Under the pieces are notes generated by a model. It saw only the letters and a program-made list of their open reading frames with translations, was not told where the DNA came from and ran no database searches. Source: Sodiomyces alkalinus F11 (lineage: Eukaryota > Ascomycota > Sordariomycetes > Glomerellales > Plectosphaerellaceae). From it: 64,000 nucleotides of DNA. Both the position numbers and the translations under genes were made by a program. Positions 23,601 through 36,645 of the stretch are shown here, piece by piece (the stretch's first letter is position 1; each line of letters begins with the position of its first letter). The stretch covers positions 2,783,691-2,847,690 of the forward strand of contig NW_021167082.1 of assembly GCF_003711515.1 (NCBI RefSeq), in the 5' to 3' direction.

Positions 23601-25904
23601 AGATATCGCCCGTTGTTATGAAGGCTTTATAGCCGTAAGCTTATAGGTGTGCAAGGTTAGGTTAACGGCCGCGTAGGCCTTTATATAGCGTTCGCTAGTC
23701 GTTAATATATCGTGGCGCCCTATTATATAGATATATAGTAGTCTTAAAGATCTTATGCCAAATAGACGTGGGCAGATTAGCCCTAATCCTTATAGCCCTC
23801 GCCCTCCTTTTAACGATACCTCTAATCCGTTCTATAACGCCGTTTTAATCCTATAAATATAGTACCGACGGCTAGCCTTCCACCCCCTTAGCAGCGAGGA
23901 AAGCAATAACTTCTAGGTGTCAAAATATCTTAGAATCGGCTTATAGAATACGTGGCTTGACATCGAATTAGGTCTTAAGCAGGGTAAAAATATCTCTTAA
24001 CGTATAAAGGATAGAGCCTTAGTCTCTCTTCTATAGTTAGTAATCCTAAGTATAACCTATATACACGTTTATAACGAATATAATAGACTTATATAGGCCA
24101 CCCGCTAACGACTCCGCCTCTTTAAGATCGTGAAAATTAATAGCTAGGGCCTCTCCGGGCTTTAACGGGTAAAGAATAGTATTCGCTGGATCTACGCAGG
24201 TATTTACAATTACCTATACGCGTTATAGTTAGCGGTACGCGGTCCTTTTATTCTTACCCCCTAAGTAGCGTTAATAATTCTTATAAGGGTATCGGTGCCG
24301 TAGTAGCCGAGGCGTTTATACCACCACTACGCTATAGTCTTCTACGGTTACTGCGGTTATCGTGATCTTCTATACGGGTTATTACGGGGGTGCCTTACTA
24401 AGACCGCGAACGTGGTGGCAGCTATAGCTTCCGCGCGCTCGATTATATACTAGCCGTAGATATCTAGTAGCTTATACATAGGCCGGTTATCGACGGAGCT
24501 AATAATAGTATTATTTACGGTATCCTAGCGGTAGCCTTATAGGCGTAGCTAGCGTTCCGAGACGATATTAGTAACGAATTCCTTATAGTATATAACGTCA
24601 CGAAGGCGTAATAGCCTCTTCGTGCCTAATAGGGATTATACACGTAGCTTAATATCTTCGTATCCGAGGATAAAAGTCTTATAAGTACCCACTTAAAGAG
24701 ATAAAGATAAAGTATCTGTAGGTAGTTTAACGGCCGTAAAATAGCCTCGATTATTAAAGATATAGATTAATAATCCTAAGTCTAGGATCGCGTAGTATAA
24801 TAGCACTCTAGCTTAGTTTATAGAAAGGAATACCCCCTATTCTTATTATAATCTTAATAGTATTATTATATAATGGCACGCTACCCCCTAGGTTAGGTAG
24901 GCGCTTAGTGTCCCTATCGCGGTAACGGATAGGTTTTTTAAAGCTATTCTTACGGGCGGCGTGGTAACCCCCTGATTTGATTATTACGGTATAGTAGTTA
25001 TAATAGGCATAATATTATAGAGTTAATCTTCCTAGACTTCCTCTATCTTATTAGCGGTGACAGCCCCTAAGGCTTCCCGCCTTTTCTGTATCGCGGTATC
25101 TACACGGCTTTTAAAACTATAGTTACGTATCTTCTTTTTTATAACGTTTATAATATCTTCGCGGCCACGCTAGGTATAAAGGCATATATCCGGCCTTACA
25201 TACTAATAGGCGGCGGTAGTATAGAGGTTCTTATATATCTCGTAAAGCCTCCTTATTACAGGAGGGATAGCCTTTACGGACGTATTACTATAAGGACGCT
25301 TCTTATTATCTTTATTATTAGTAGTATCCTTAGTATCGGGGAGGTTCCTAAGGGTATTAAAGGTGCCTCTCCTAACTCTAGGCTTTATAGCGGTAGATTA
25401 TAGGCTTTTTATATTACTAAGAACCGCCTATAAAGCCTTTACGAAGTCGTTAATCGTTAGCTTATTTTCCGTAATCTTGTCATAGGTATTTACTAGGTAG
25501 TTATTACTCTATTCTTAGGCGATAGGTCTGATAGCTTTTAACACTTCTTCTACCGAATAGTCCACGCTTAATAGCTCTAAGACGCCTATATATTTATAGT
25601 GTATTATCGCTATTTTCTAGCTTATAACCTACCCGTTTATATCCTTAAGTATAGCCTTTATAGGCGTAGTATATCGTTAATATAGAATTAGGACTTCTTT
25701 ATAGAAGTCTATAGGAGTTAGTCCTATATACGCGTATAGGAGGGTAATCTAAGCTTATAGAATATTTACGTTATTGTCCTATAATTATACGAGGAGGTTA
25801 TATAATATAGTATAGATAGTCCTTTCGATATATAAGCGTACCTTATTGAACTCCTTCTACTACGTGTTATAGTCTGCCTTTTCCTCGCGGTATACACGGC
25901 GATC

Positions 25905-26177
25905 TTATAGGTAGCGCGTATACCTCTTTTTAGAGAGGCTATCGATAAATATAGGCGTCCTTATTAGTGGTTCTTTTGTTACTCCTATAACCTTCCGGCG
26001 AGCGGCTATTTTCCTCTTACCGGCGGCCGTGGCTATTATAGTACCGGCCGTGGTAGCCGTAACTACGGTATCTGTAACGTTTATAGCCTTATCGCCCTTT
26101 AGTATAATAGTAGAAGACGGAGTAGCTATGATAGTAGAAGACGGGGTAGCCGTGGCCTCCTCCGTATCGGGGTCCAC
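25905..26177 (-). pseudogene. Surviving open segment of A2 gag
   Basis: About 90 codons, Thr-rich then Lys/Arg-rich, ending TRTPIFIDSLSKK-like sequence also found in A1 (11,079-11,309). It is the gag N-terminal part. Stops follow. Confidence 0.75.
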
Positions 26178-26575
26178 GGTAAGGGCTTTATATTTACGGA
26201 TATTAAGTAGCGTAGGCTTAAGAAGTAGGTAGGTATCGGCCTCCTTATCGCTTAGTTTTATATTAAGATATTTTCTTAGTAAGAGGTAGATTTACCGCGC
26301 ACGGTATACTTCTATATTATCTAATCCCTCTAATTAATAAGGGTAGTAGCGGCCGGTTTCTATTCGAGGTTAGATATATTAGAAGATATCTTTACTAGTT
26401 TAGTATTTATCGGTTAGTGAATTAATAGATAGGTTAATTAATCTCTTAATTACTCTAATTAGGTCGATAGTAGTTATTTAAGAGTATTTATATAAACGTG
26501 ATTACTTCTTTATAGTAGAATAGGGGTAGCCTTATTAATATCTATTATTTGTGCGCTATAAACCAGGCTTATAAC

Positions 26576-26858
26576 TATCGTATATTGAAAGGCATTTAGA
26601 TAATTACCTTAGTAGAGCAGAAATCTCGTGTATATGTATTATATTAAGTTATATCTAGGAGAGTCTCTTATACCCTTAATATGGGTAGTGAAGACTCTAT
26701 CATGGGTACTATATTATTTAGATTCTATCCGGTCTTTTCCGGTATCCGCCCCTATTATATCCTAATACCCGAGGTCCCTGATATCCGAAGCCCTTAGTTA
26801 TAGTATAGATCCCCCCTGGATCCCCTATAGACTATATTGTGGTCCTGTCTATACGACA
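26576..26858 (-). repeat. 5' LTR of Copia A2
   Basis: 283 bp; ends ATACGACA on the plus strand, the reverse complement of the family start TGTCGCAT. On the minus strand it is followed by GTTATAAGCCTGG (26575-26563), a form of the half-tRNA primer-binding site. Confidence 0.93.
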
Positions 26859-26863
26859 GTACC

Positions 26864-26990
26864 TTGGTACTATATATCCACCCTTATTTCCCCTGCTTTT
26901 TCCGTATAGTTAGATATCCCTATAAAGTATTATAAACTTCACTTAGATAAATACATATATAATTCCGCGTACCTTATTTATATTCTAACA
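26864..26990 (+). repeat. 5' LTR of B, right part
   Basis: The remaining 127 bp of the B LTR after the A2 insertion, ending TTCTAACA (ancestrally TTCTGACA). With the left 67 bp it gives exactly 194 bp, the length of the solo and 3' LTRs. This inner part is RIP-mutated. Confidence 0.92.
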
Positions 26991-27003
26991 GTTATAAGCC
27001 CGG
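26991..27003 (+). other. Primer-binding site of B, half initiator tRNA-Met type
   Basis: GTTATAAGCCCGG directly follows the 5' LTR of B, identical to the sequence after the A1 5' LTR although the two families differ in LTR and pol. Confidence 0.75.
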
Positions 27004-30000
27004 CGTTCTAATAAACGAAGCTATTCCGATCGATCCTATAGTTTCTAGGCTATTAAATCAGCCTTAAGCCTATAGCGGGTAGTTTAGTATTATTAGTAAC
27101 GTCCGCCTACTTTAGTTTTATTTAATCTTTTTATTATTGTTATCGCACTACCGTTTAAAGCGTTTAGTATAGTTAATTAACCTTTTTATTTATTCTATTC
27201 CACTGCCTTTTATTAGTATAATAATAGCTTCTATAGTAGTAGTGCCTATTATAGGCCTTATAATGCTTACCACTCCAAAAGACTAAAGGCCTTAGATTAA
27301 AGCTATAATAACTATTGCACACTCTGATAATATCGCCGACCTTATTAATCCCGATCTTAAAAAGGCTAAATAGCCTAAGTGCTATATTCGAACCGATCCA
27401 CTACAGCCTCTTACTATAGCCGAAGAATATAATACCAATAATTAGAATATACTATTTAAGATCTAGTAGGTGGAAGAGGATCGGTATAAGGCTAAAAAGA
27501 GGGGGATTTAAGCACTCCACGACTATATCGCGAAGACGGTTAGCCCTGCTTTAAAGGATTAGTATACCGGTAAAAAGGAAGTTAAGGATATCTTGTATAC
27601 CCTTAAGATATACTTTAAGCTAATAAACGCCGTCTAAAAATCACCAATTAAGCGATATTAGGAGGAATATAGGTAAGATATTAGGCGAATACCCTATAAG
27701 CGCTAGCTAGAGGACTTTATTAAGCTATGCCGAGATACCGAGATATACGAGGTTAATACCTATAATACTAAAGATAATTAGATTAACGGCTTCTTTAACG
27801 CTATTAGGAGTATTTCACCTAAATAGTCTAAGGGTAAATTTATACACCTTATAACGCCTAAGGAAAAGGACCTACCTTTAATATAGTCTATTATAGAGTA
27901 GTATACGATATAGCTTTATCGCCGCTACCCGTATGGACTCGATAAGAAGCCTACCGTATTATCCTTCTATACTGTAACCTTCCTAGGTAAGGATAAAGAA
28001 GGTAAGAATTAGCCGGTATAACCGGGATAACAGGGTAATTAACCGTCTAACGAAGAGAAGAAGGAGTAGTTATACGACTACCGTATTACGAAAAGGAGTA
28101 AATATAATTATAAGCCTCTATAGAAATGCCTAAATATTAATAAAGCACGCAGGAAAAAGGGATACACACCTTTAAAAGAGATCTTAGAACGCTATAACCA
28201 GATTATTAAGACCTAGGATAACGAACGTTAAAAGAGATTCCGGGAGAATATCGAAAAGGATGCTAAAAGCCTAAAAACGGGTACTAAAAAGGACTCTTAG
28301 CAGTTATAGCCGAAAGAATCGTCGACGGAGGTATCTAATTTTATCGATAACTAAAAGGAGGATTCCGATAAGGAATCCTATAGGATATACTCCCTCCTAT
28401 AGATTAATGGAAAAGAAAGCGTTAGTAGTAATCTCTTTAACCAGCTATTAATCGATTCCGGCACCTCTAGGCATATTACTAACTAATAACACTTACTATA
28501 GGACTTCGAACCTACTATAGAAGAGCACTGTTTTTAAACGGATGGTGGAGAGACTAAGCTAGTTAAGGGTTATAGTAGGATATAATTAGAAGTGGACGAT
28601 AAATATAGTAATTCCTTTATTTTAATGCTAAATTACGTTACTTTTATATAAGACTACCTAATAACCTTAATCGGAACCAGAAGATTAAAGGAATAGGGCA
28701 TCGTTTTTGATTCCGGCCTTAAAGTGCTAAAAGTTGGAAAGGGCTTATTAGCCCTACCTCTAAATAACGTTAATGATTAATACGCTCTCGTTCTAACGGA
28801 TCGTTAATAGCACCTACTAAGTAGCTTCTTTAATAGCTCTATAACGCCTACTATAAGCGTGGTAGACGCGTATTTATAGCATGAGAGGCTAGGGCATATA
28901 GGTATTACTGCCCTCGATAAAATTAGAGATACCCTTATTAGAGGCGTTATTAAAGGAAAAGGTCCTCTTGTAGTGGATTATAAGGCTTATACCCTTAGTA
29001 AGGCAAAGAAGATTATATCCAGATAGTCGCCTAACCACTAAATAACGATACCGTGGTATAGAGTAAAGGTTAACCTTTGTAGCCTTAACGAGGCCTATAA
29101 CGGTATAAAGGTCGTGATGCTTTTATATAATCCCTATACTTGTTAAGCTATTATATAGTTCCTGCGTGACTATAAATTAGCCTTATCTATATTAGTACAT
29201 TTTAAGTTCTTCCTTTAAAGGCAGTACTACTATATAATTATAGTAATCTGCCTAAATAGGGAAAGATCCCTTTAGAAAGGCTTCGATAAATAGGCCGATA
29301 AGAGAGGGATTTTGCTTAAGAGGTTATCGCCATATATAGCCGCGCAGAATCCGAACGCAGAATGCCACGGCGGTATTTTTACTATCGCGAGAACCCTCGT
29401 AACGGCCTTAGGCATCTAATAGGATATATAGCCAGAACTAGTAGCTGCTATAGTATATCTATATAACTTTATCCCTTAAAAGGACCTCTAGTAGAAAACC
29501 CCTTAAGGGCAGATAAAGGATTATATTAATAAATAAGGTCTAAAGAAGATCCTAATGAAGCCTATCGTTAGCCACCTAAAGAGATATAGTTATAGAGCCT
29601 ATTTACTAACCGCGGATTATTAATAAGGTCGTAATCGTAATACTAAGCTCGTGGAAAGAGTATATATCGGCTATTTAATCGGCTATAAATGCACTAATAT
29701 ATATCGGATTTAGGTGCCAAATTTAGGGAGGATCCTACGGACAAGAGACGTTACCTTTAGCGAAAAACTGCTATATAAAGACCGTGACCACGAACCTAAG
29801 GCATTAATTAAGGTTTTCGAGCAGCTTAATCTACCTATAGATTATTAACTCCACGATCCTCTAGATATTACTACTAACGTGTTTAATCTTTACCCTTAAA
29901 CGTTACTAAAGCAGAATACTATAAGGGAGGTAATAGCGGAGGCTACTACTACGGCGGCCACTATAGCTATCGCCGCTATTACTACTATTGCTTCTAGGGG

Positions 30001-32577
30001 AGTGGATAGAGGTGCAGGTTCAATAACCACTACAGAATCTGCAGAAGAACAATAATAGCAGGAGGCACCTAATCAAACGGCACGTGGAACAGGGCAAACA
30101 AGCCCTATAACGCCTTCCACGCCTCCGGCGGCACCTACTTTAACGTCTTCTATAATTATACCTATAATTATACCTCTAACGGCACCTATTTTCCCCCCTT
30201 TAATAACTATAAACGGCCCTCCTACACTACTAACCAGAACTACGGATCTACCGCCTATTTTTAAACAATCTAACAAGGGCAACAATACCGAAGATTAATC
30301 TAACAATACGGCCGTAACCAGCGATACTGTCAAAATAGGATTATTATCCTCTAACTAATCGGTTCTTAGAAAGGAATTAACCACTACCACTACCGTTAAT
30401 CCGGCATCTACGGCTCCTACTACGGCAGAGCCACCTACTACAGCTAAGTCTTCGTAATCCTCTTCTTCCACTACCACTACTAACCATCCTTCCTCTTCCT
30501 CTAGCAGAAGAAGCCGCCCTCCTATTATACCGACAGCCGCTACCGACCGGCCTACCTGTAATAGGCGTCCAACCGACCGATATACCCCTCCTTCCTTTTA
30601 TACCTTCTATAATTAGATCGAGATACCGAAGAAGCCGCTACTACACCGCGATATACCTAAGGAATCTCTAAACTAGTCTTAAATACTAAAGAGTCCCTAT
30701 AAATTAGAATGGATTAAGCCGCCTTATAGGAGGTCGGCACGCTTAGGTTAATAGGCACCTTTAAACGGTGGGAATAGTCCTACTAATAGGGGCACGGCTC
30801 GGGACTATCTAAATCAGTTCTAAGGCCACTAGACCTTAAATAAGTTTTAAGTATAAGGTCGATCCTATAGGCTACGTTAATAAGTTTAAGGCACGCCTTT
30901 ACGTTTAAGGGGATTAATAAGCTAATAACCACCTTAACGCCTACGCCTCCATCCTTACTAGAAGGACCTTTAGGTCGCTAATAGGTATTATAGCCTATTT
31001 CGATCTCGAGACTCGGTAACTTAACACCGTTAACGTATTCACTAATACCCTACTTAACGAGGAAATCTATATTAAGGATCCCCCTGGTTAGTAGTTACTT
31101 TAATTAGCTACGGGCCTTAACGCCCACGAATAGCTTAAGGACCTTTTAAAGTAACGCCCTCCTATATAACACAGCGGGATTTAACGGCTATACCGGGTAT
31201 TATATAGTCTATAGCATTCCCTAAAGCTATAGTATTAATAGCTCTCTTCCGTACTAAGTAAGTACGGTTTAAAGTAATTAACCGAAGACGATTACGTCTT
31301 TACGAATAAGGTCCTAATTACTTTCTTCTACATTAACAATATTATCCTAATCTACCGTAAGGAGTATAAATCTATAGCTAATAATCTAGTAAAATAGATA
31401 TAGAAGAGCTTCTAGATCAGGGATTTAGGGCTAATTAGGTAGTTCCTTGGAATCCATGTAGAACGCGATTATTAATAGCGTAAGCTATAGTTATCGCTTA
31501 ATAACTATATCACCGATAAGATAAAGGCATTATAGGTGGATTATAGAGGTCGTAGGGTTAAAAGCCCTCTTCCTTAGCCTAAAATTCTATAGCCTACCGA
31601 CTAATAAGCCTCCGAAGAATTAATCCATCTATATCTTCGGAAGGTCGGTTCTATTAACTACGCCGCCTATTAAACCCGACCTAATATCTCTAAAGCCGCT
31701 TCGAGGCTTACCGAATTCAGCACTAACCCGTTAAAACAGTATCACGATACCGTAGATAGGTGTTTAAAGTATCTCGGCTCGACGAAAACACTATACCTTT
31801 ATTTCGGACCACGTAAAGACCACTAATACCCTATACTCTTTTATACTTCTAACGCCGCCTTTGCTAATAACCGTAAGACTTAGTATAGCTCCTAAGGCTA
31901 TACTATATTATTATTCGGGGGTCTAATAGACTAGAAGGCTAATAAGTAAATAAGCGTCGTGACCCTTAGTACTAAAACCGAGCTTATAGCGCTTTCGGCT
32001 ATTACTAGGTAGTATATCGCGATAATACGTTTAATAAAGGACCTAACGTTAACCTTTAAGGAGGAACCACTAATAGTATACTACGATAATTAATAAACTA
32101 AGCAGCTACTAGAATCCTCTAGGCCGTAGGTTACCTCGAAATTAAAGTATCTCGATATCCACGCCCTTTAGATCTGATAAACCGTCTAAAAGGGGACCGT
32201 CTTAATTAATTAGATCCCTACTAACGATATAGTCAGCGATAGCTTTATAAAGGTACTCCTACCGTAAAAACACAGGGAGTTTATATATCTGCTTAGTATA
32301 GAGGTCCTGCCGAGATAGGATTAAAGCAATTAACAGAGATAATAGTCTTCTATTACGTTTTAATTAAAGGAAAACGGTTAATTAGACCGTTATTTTAAGT
32401 GTTTTTATGTCCCTATAGACTATTATTTAGGTGCTGTTTTTAATACTTTTTAACTGCTTTTTAGCTTTAACGTCTATAACGCCGTTAATTAATATCTAGG
32501 CCCGATTTACCCTGGATTTTAAGCATTAATTTAACAAGCAGAATAGTTAGGATTAATCCTACTATTCTAGGGGGGTG

Positions 32578-32771
32578 TAGTAGATACCTATAGCCACCTT
32601 ATCGAGGTGTGATAAACTATATTATATTAGACGTATAGAGTACCTCGGTACTATATATCCACCCTTATTTCCCCAGCTTTTTCCGTATAGTTAGATATCC
32701 CTATAAAGTATCACAAACTTCACTTAGATAAATACACACATACTTCCGCGTACCTTATTTATGTTCCGACA
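32578..32771 (+). repeat. 3' LTR of Copia B
   Basis: 194 bp, ending TTCCGACA; preceded by a GGGGGG polypurine run. The left, inner part is RIP-mutated, while the last ~60 bp retain ACACACA and CACAAAC. Confidence 0.92.
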
Positions 32772-32776
32772 CGAAG

Positions 32777-33167
32777 CGAAGTACGTATGTCCGGATACTA
32801 CGTTGTATGCGTAAGGTAATTGTCCGTACGGTGTACTACGATCTACCTCATTACTAAGGTACCTACCTAGTCGAATATGGATGGCGCAGAGCCCGATGAA
32901 GACCGACACCGGCCGACCGGCCTCCGCAACACGTTTCCGCCACTTGCCCAATTAAGGTGCCTCACGAATAATTCGATTACTCTTCGTACGGAGTAAGTCG
33001 GCCTCCAGGTCGGTTCCCCAACGACACCTCGTGAAGACAAGTTCATCCCTAACCTACAGGCTGGCTGTATTGGTGTACGTCGGGGCCTCCGTGTTTCTTG
33101 GAATCCATCCCGAGCTGGGCCCTTGCACTCTGACTCTGCGACCTCCCCCCATCTGATCCCAGACATC
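32777..33167. other. TAH18 upstream region
   Basis: About 390 bp between element B and the TAH18 ATG, with normal dinucleotide content and scattered TACCT and TACGGAGTA motifs. The B element therefore lies about 400 bp upstream of the start codon. No promoter element can be named. Confidence 0.5.
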
Positions 33168-35749
33168 ATGGCCTCCATAAAGCCTGATACGCCTGTCGAG
33201 GTGGCCGACATCCCCGGGAGGTCAGTATTGGTTTTATATGGCTCCGAGACGGGGAATAGTCAGGACATCGCCGAAGAACTCGGGAGGACGGTCCAGCGTC
33301 TACACTTCAAAACTAAGGTGGATGAGATGAATGCCATCAAGCTTGTGAGTTTGTCCCCGGGACGTTCTTCTTGAATCAGTCGAGATCCCTTTACGACTTG
33401 ATCATGATGTTGGGAAATTCGAGTTGACGTGTCCCAACCGAAAGAGTGAAACTCTTCGTTATACGCTGGTCATCTTTGTCTTGTCCACAACCGGCCAGGG
33501 AGACATGCCTCAGAATTCCCTCATCTTCTGGAAGAGCCTTTTGAGAAAGAAGCTTGCTCCGGGATGTATGGGCACCCTGAAGTTCACCACGTTCGGTTTG
33601 GGGGATAGTTCGTACCCCAGGTATGTTTGTTTTCTGATCCAGTGTCCAGTGTCCAGTGTCCAGTCCTCTCTGTCCGTCCGTCTCATCGGTGTTCATCGGT
33701 GTAACATGAAGGGTTATTCTTGGTTTCCCTTACAGCTCTTAATCATTAACCTGGAATCCCTGCTCAAAGATTCAACTGGGCGGTCCGGAAACTCCACAAG
33801 CGTCTTGGGCAGCTCGGCGCAGAAGAATTCTACTCTCGGGGAGAAGGCGACGAGCAGGACGACGATGGGTAGGTGCATATTTATCTCTTTTGTCCAGTCC
33901 ATCCTCCGGTCCCCCCTGAATCTCCTCGTTTTGCTTCTCCGGGTGTGGCTTAGGGTGCTATAAGAGCAGTCCGGTGTTGTTTTTGTGTTATGTGGCGCGT
34001 CGGTCACTCCGGTCGACACTCCATGCCGAGCGCATGGCTTTTCCGTCCGGTACCAACCGAGCACGGGGCTTTCGGGTCCGACAGATCCGTTTTGTTGATG
34101 GAGCATGAGATGTGTTTCTTACCCGCCACCATCCTAGTCTGATACGCTCTGGATCTTCCAACCCGTGCAACGATATTCTACGGGGCTCCACTAACAGCAA
34201 GGTTAGGATCGATGAAGCATTTCTCCCGTGGTCGACCGGCCTGCGCGCAAAGCTCCTGGAACAGTATCCCTTACCAGACGGACTTACTCCTATTCCCGAT
34301 GAGGCTCTGCTACCGCCGAGGTACACTCTTCCGATAGGCGCGCATGTGAACCTACGGAACGTGCATGAACCTGATGGCTTCGACGAGGTCGGGAGACGGG
34401 AGCTTTTCCGCCGAATCGAGAACCTTGGAGTGCTTGAAGTCGTTAGGGATTCGACACCAGAGGTTCCCTTTTTGGAGAATCCCGCCGCTAAAAGCCATTA
34501 TCATCCTCCTCCTCTATCAGCCGGCGCGGTTATGGCTACGCCCGATAGTGTCCTGGCCATCCTCGACGCGAACGACAGAGTGACGCCAGCGGGGCATTGG
34601 CAAGATGTCCGGCTGATCAGGCTTGAATTATACCATTTCCGCCCCGAACCCCTCTCCATCCACCCAGGCGACTGCGTCAGGCTCTACCCGCGCAACTCAC
34701 CAGAGGACGTCGATAGGCTCATTAAGTGTATGGACTGGGCTGACGTTGCGGATCGGCCTCTGGACTTGGAAGCCATCGGCGGCGAACTTGCGACGGGACT
34801 GTACACTGATCGCCACACGACCCTTCGCCGCCTGCTCACAGAGAACCTAGATATCACCGCCATCCCCCGACGCAGCTTTCTGGAGGCCATCTCGCACCAC
34901 TGCACCGACGTCAATCACAAGGAGCGGCTGGTTGAGTTTTCCAAGGTAGACTATGTTGACGAGTATTATGATTACGCGACGCGTCCACGCCGTACCATCC
35001 TTGAGGTGCTCGAGGACTTCCAATCCGTCAAAATCCCCCCGGCATACGCCCTCGACGTCTTCCCCATCATCCGCGGTCGGGACTTCAGCATTGCTAGCAT
35101 CCGGCCTTCTCCGTCGGCTCACCCCGGAGCCACCGCCAACAGCCCCTACACGGCCTACACCGTCGAACTCCTCGTCGCCTTGGTAAAATATCAGACCGTC
35201 CTCCGCAAGATCCGCACGGGTCTCTGTTCCCGATACCTCACCTCCCTGTCCGTCGGCGCTCCCGTGCTGGCCGCACATAAACCGAGCCTGACTCGCCTGA
35301 ACGGGCCGCTTCACGCCCAGCGACCACTGTGCGCCCTCGCCACGGGCACCGGCATCGCCCCTGTGCGCGCCCTCGTCCAAGAACGTCTAAGCTACGACAA
35401 ATCGGGCCGCGCCGTCCTCTTCTTCGGCAACCGCTCCCGCGAGAAGGATTATTACTTTGCCGACGAGTGGGCTGCTCTCCCGACCGAGAAGCTGAGGGTG
35501 TTTACGGCCTTCTCCCGAGACCAGAAGGAAAAGATTTACATCCAGGACATCGTTCGGCAGAAGGCCGATGTTGTCGCGGAGCTGGTTCGCGAGGATGCCA
35601 TCTTTATCGTCTGCGGCGGGAGCAGCAAGATGGCCATGGCGTGTCGGGACGCCGTCATCGCCTGTATGCGGAAGACTGGCGTTTGCGACACAGATGGCAA
35701 GGCGCAGGACCTGTTCGCCCAGTTAACCTGGTGGCAGGAGATATGGTAG
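33168..35749 (+). CDS. TAH18: NADPH-dependent diflavin oxidoreductase (Tah18/NDOR1)
   Basis: The exons are 33168-33344, 33445-33620, 33770-33868 and 34207-35749, about 664 aa; introns are 100, 149, 149-free 338 nt in total order 100, 149 and 338, all GT-AG and in frame. The FMN-binding flavodoxin domain has LVLYGSETGNSQDIAEEL (about residues 21-38), STTGQGDMPQNSLIFWKSLL and FGLGDSSYPRFNW. The FAD domain holds GRDFSIAS. The NADPH domain holds ATGTGIAPVRALVQER, LFFGNRSREKDYYFADEW and CGGSSKM, and the protein ends LTWWQEIW. In yeast Tah18 passes electrons from NADPH via FAD and FMN to the Fe-S protein Dre2 in cytosolic Fe-S assembly. The length is normal. The ATG at 33168 has a good context (ATCATGG); the frame upstream only offers a TTG. 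The 338-nt intron 3 is long for this gene and its acceptor is inferred from homology. Confidence 0.93.
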
Positions 35750-36645
35750 CACAGAATACCTGCTTGGGCATGTGATCCCTGCCCGTTTTCAAGTTGGCAG
35801 GCCCATCGGTGTGATCGTAGCATGAGCGCGAGGGTGAGCGTGACACATGGATGCATTTTCTGATGCTGACTCTTCAACTTTCTTTCCATCCTGTCAGGTC
35901 GTAGAAATACGTGTTGCCGGTGTTTCCAAGCTCTCAGGCCCCAGCTTCCCGTCTTCGTGGGAGGGATGGATGGCGATCATGTCCCACATGGTAGCATCCT
36001 GTCCTGCCGGAGCAACCTGCCAGATACTGGACACTGCGTTCACGTCCATCACCACATCTCCCCCCATGTTATCTTCCAATCGGATGAAACGTCGTCGAAA
36101 GTTGTACGGTTTGTGAAAGGACGTCCGTTTGCCCTTCCACTAGAAGACCATAGGGACGGTCAGATCACTTCGTGATGATCTAGTAAACGGCATGATATGG
36201 ACTAGCTAGTCCCAGAAGCAGCCGTCATTGGCAAGCATACTACCATCTCAATGCAATGATCACAAGCGACTTGAAAACATACCAAGAGTTTGATTGTGGT
36301 ACGGCTCAAGGAGGCTAGGGTCTAGTCCACATGAACATACCCGAAGGCCGTACACGCACAGGAACACAGTGACACGGGGACAAGATATATGCCATAGATC
36401 CCGAAGACGCGAGCTAACGATTGATTATATGCTATTATCGTAGCACAGAGAAACAAAAGTGAAGTCAAAAGACGACGGCCCGATCACCCTGATGGGAGGA
36501 AGTCGGCCAAATTGGGCAAAAAGAAAACTGGGCGAAGGAGAAAGGAAGACAGAGGAGAAAGAGGCGAACAAGAACACAAAACAAAATCCAAAAGGCAAAA
36601 AAAAAAAAAAAAAAAAAAAAACCCCTGCTGTTCTGAACCACCCCT
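35750..36645. other. Convergent intergenic region with a 25-nt poly(A) run
   Basis: This lies between the 3' ends of TAH18 (+) and the Ufo1-like gene (-). No gene is recognisable; small open frames on both strands lack domains. A run of 25 A (36597-36621) lies 24 bp from the Ufo1-like stop, so it is a poly(T) tract in that gene's 3' UTR. Confidence 0.6.

Larger units (their letters stand above)
20398..26858 (-). mobile_element. Copia LTR retrotransposon A2, nested in B, RIP-inactivated
   Basis: The element is 6,461 bp, same family as A1 but on the minus strand. It is inserted in the 5' LTR of B with a perfect TSD GTACC (20393-20397 and 26859-26863). LTRs of 283 bp lie at 20,398-20,680 (its 3' LTR) and 26,576-26,858 (its 5' LTR). 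Relics from right to left: gag (open stretch 26177-25905), integrase (about 24,200-23,600), the repetitive spacer (about 23,300-22,960), RT (about 22,350-21,700) and RNase H (about 21,550-21,200). Stops break all domains. Confidence 0.94.
20331..32771 (+). mobile_element. Copia LTR retrotransposon B, split by A2, RIP-inactivated
   Basis: Flanked by the perfect TSD CGAAG (20326-20330 and 32772-32776). The 194-bp 5' LTR is interrupted by A2, and the 3' LTR is at 32,578-32,771. Without the insert the element is about 5,975 bp. Relic domains in order: gag (about 27,300-28,300), protease LLIDSGTSRHITN (about 28,440-28,480), GAG-pre-integrase HERLGHIGITALDKI (about 28,880), integrase (about 28,960-29,620), RT (about 30,850-31,500; FFYINNIILIY for the YVDD region) and RNase H (about 31,850-32,200). 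This is the Copia domain order. Every domain contains RIP-type stops. B is a different family from A, with different LTRs and pol. Confidence 0.93.

Noticed and set aside
33123..33167. Upstream extension of TAH18
   Set aside because: The frame extension begins with TTG, not ATG; the good-context ATG at 33,168 fits the family N-terminus.
35847..36116. Small open frames in the TAH18/Ufo1-like convergent region
   Set aside because: Overlapping frames on both strands without domains; the position fits 3' UTRs.
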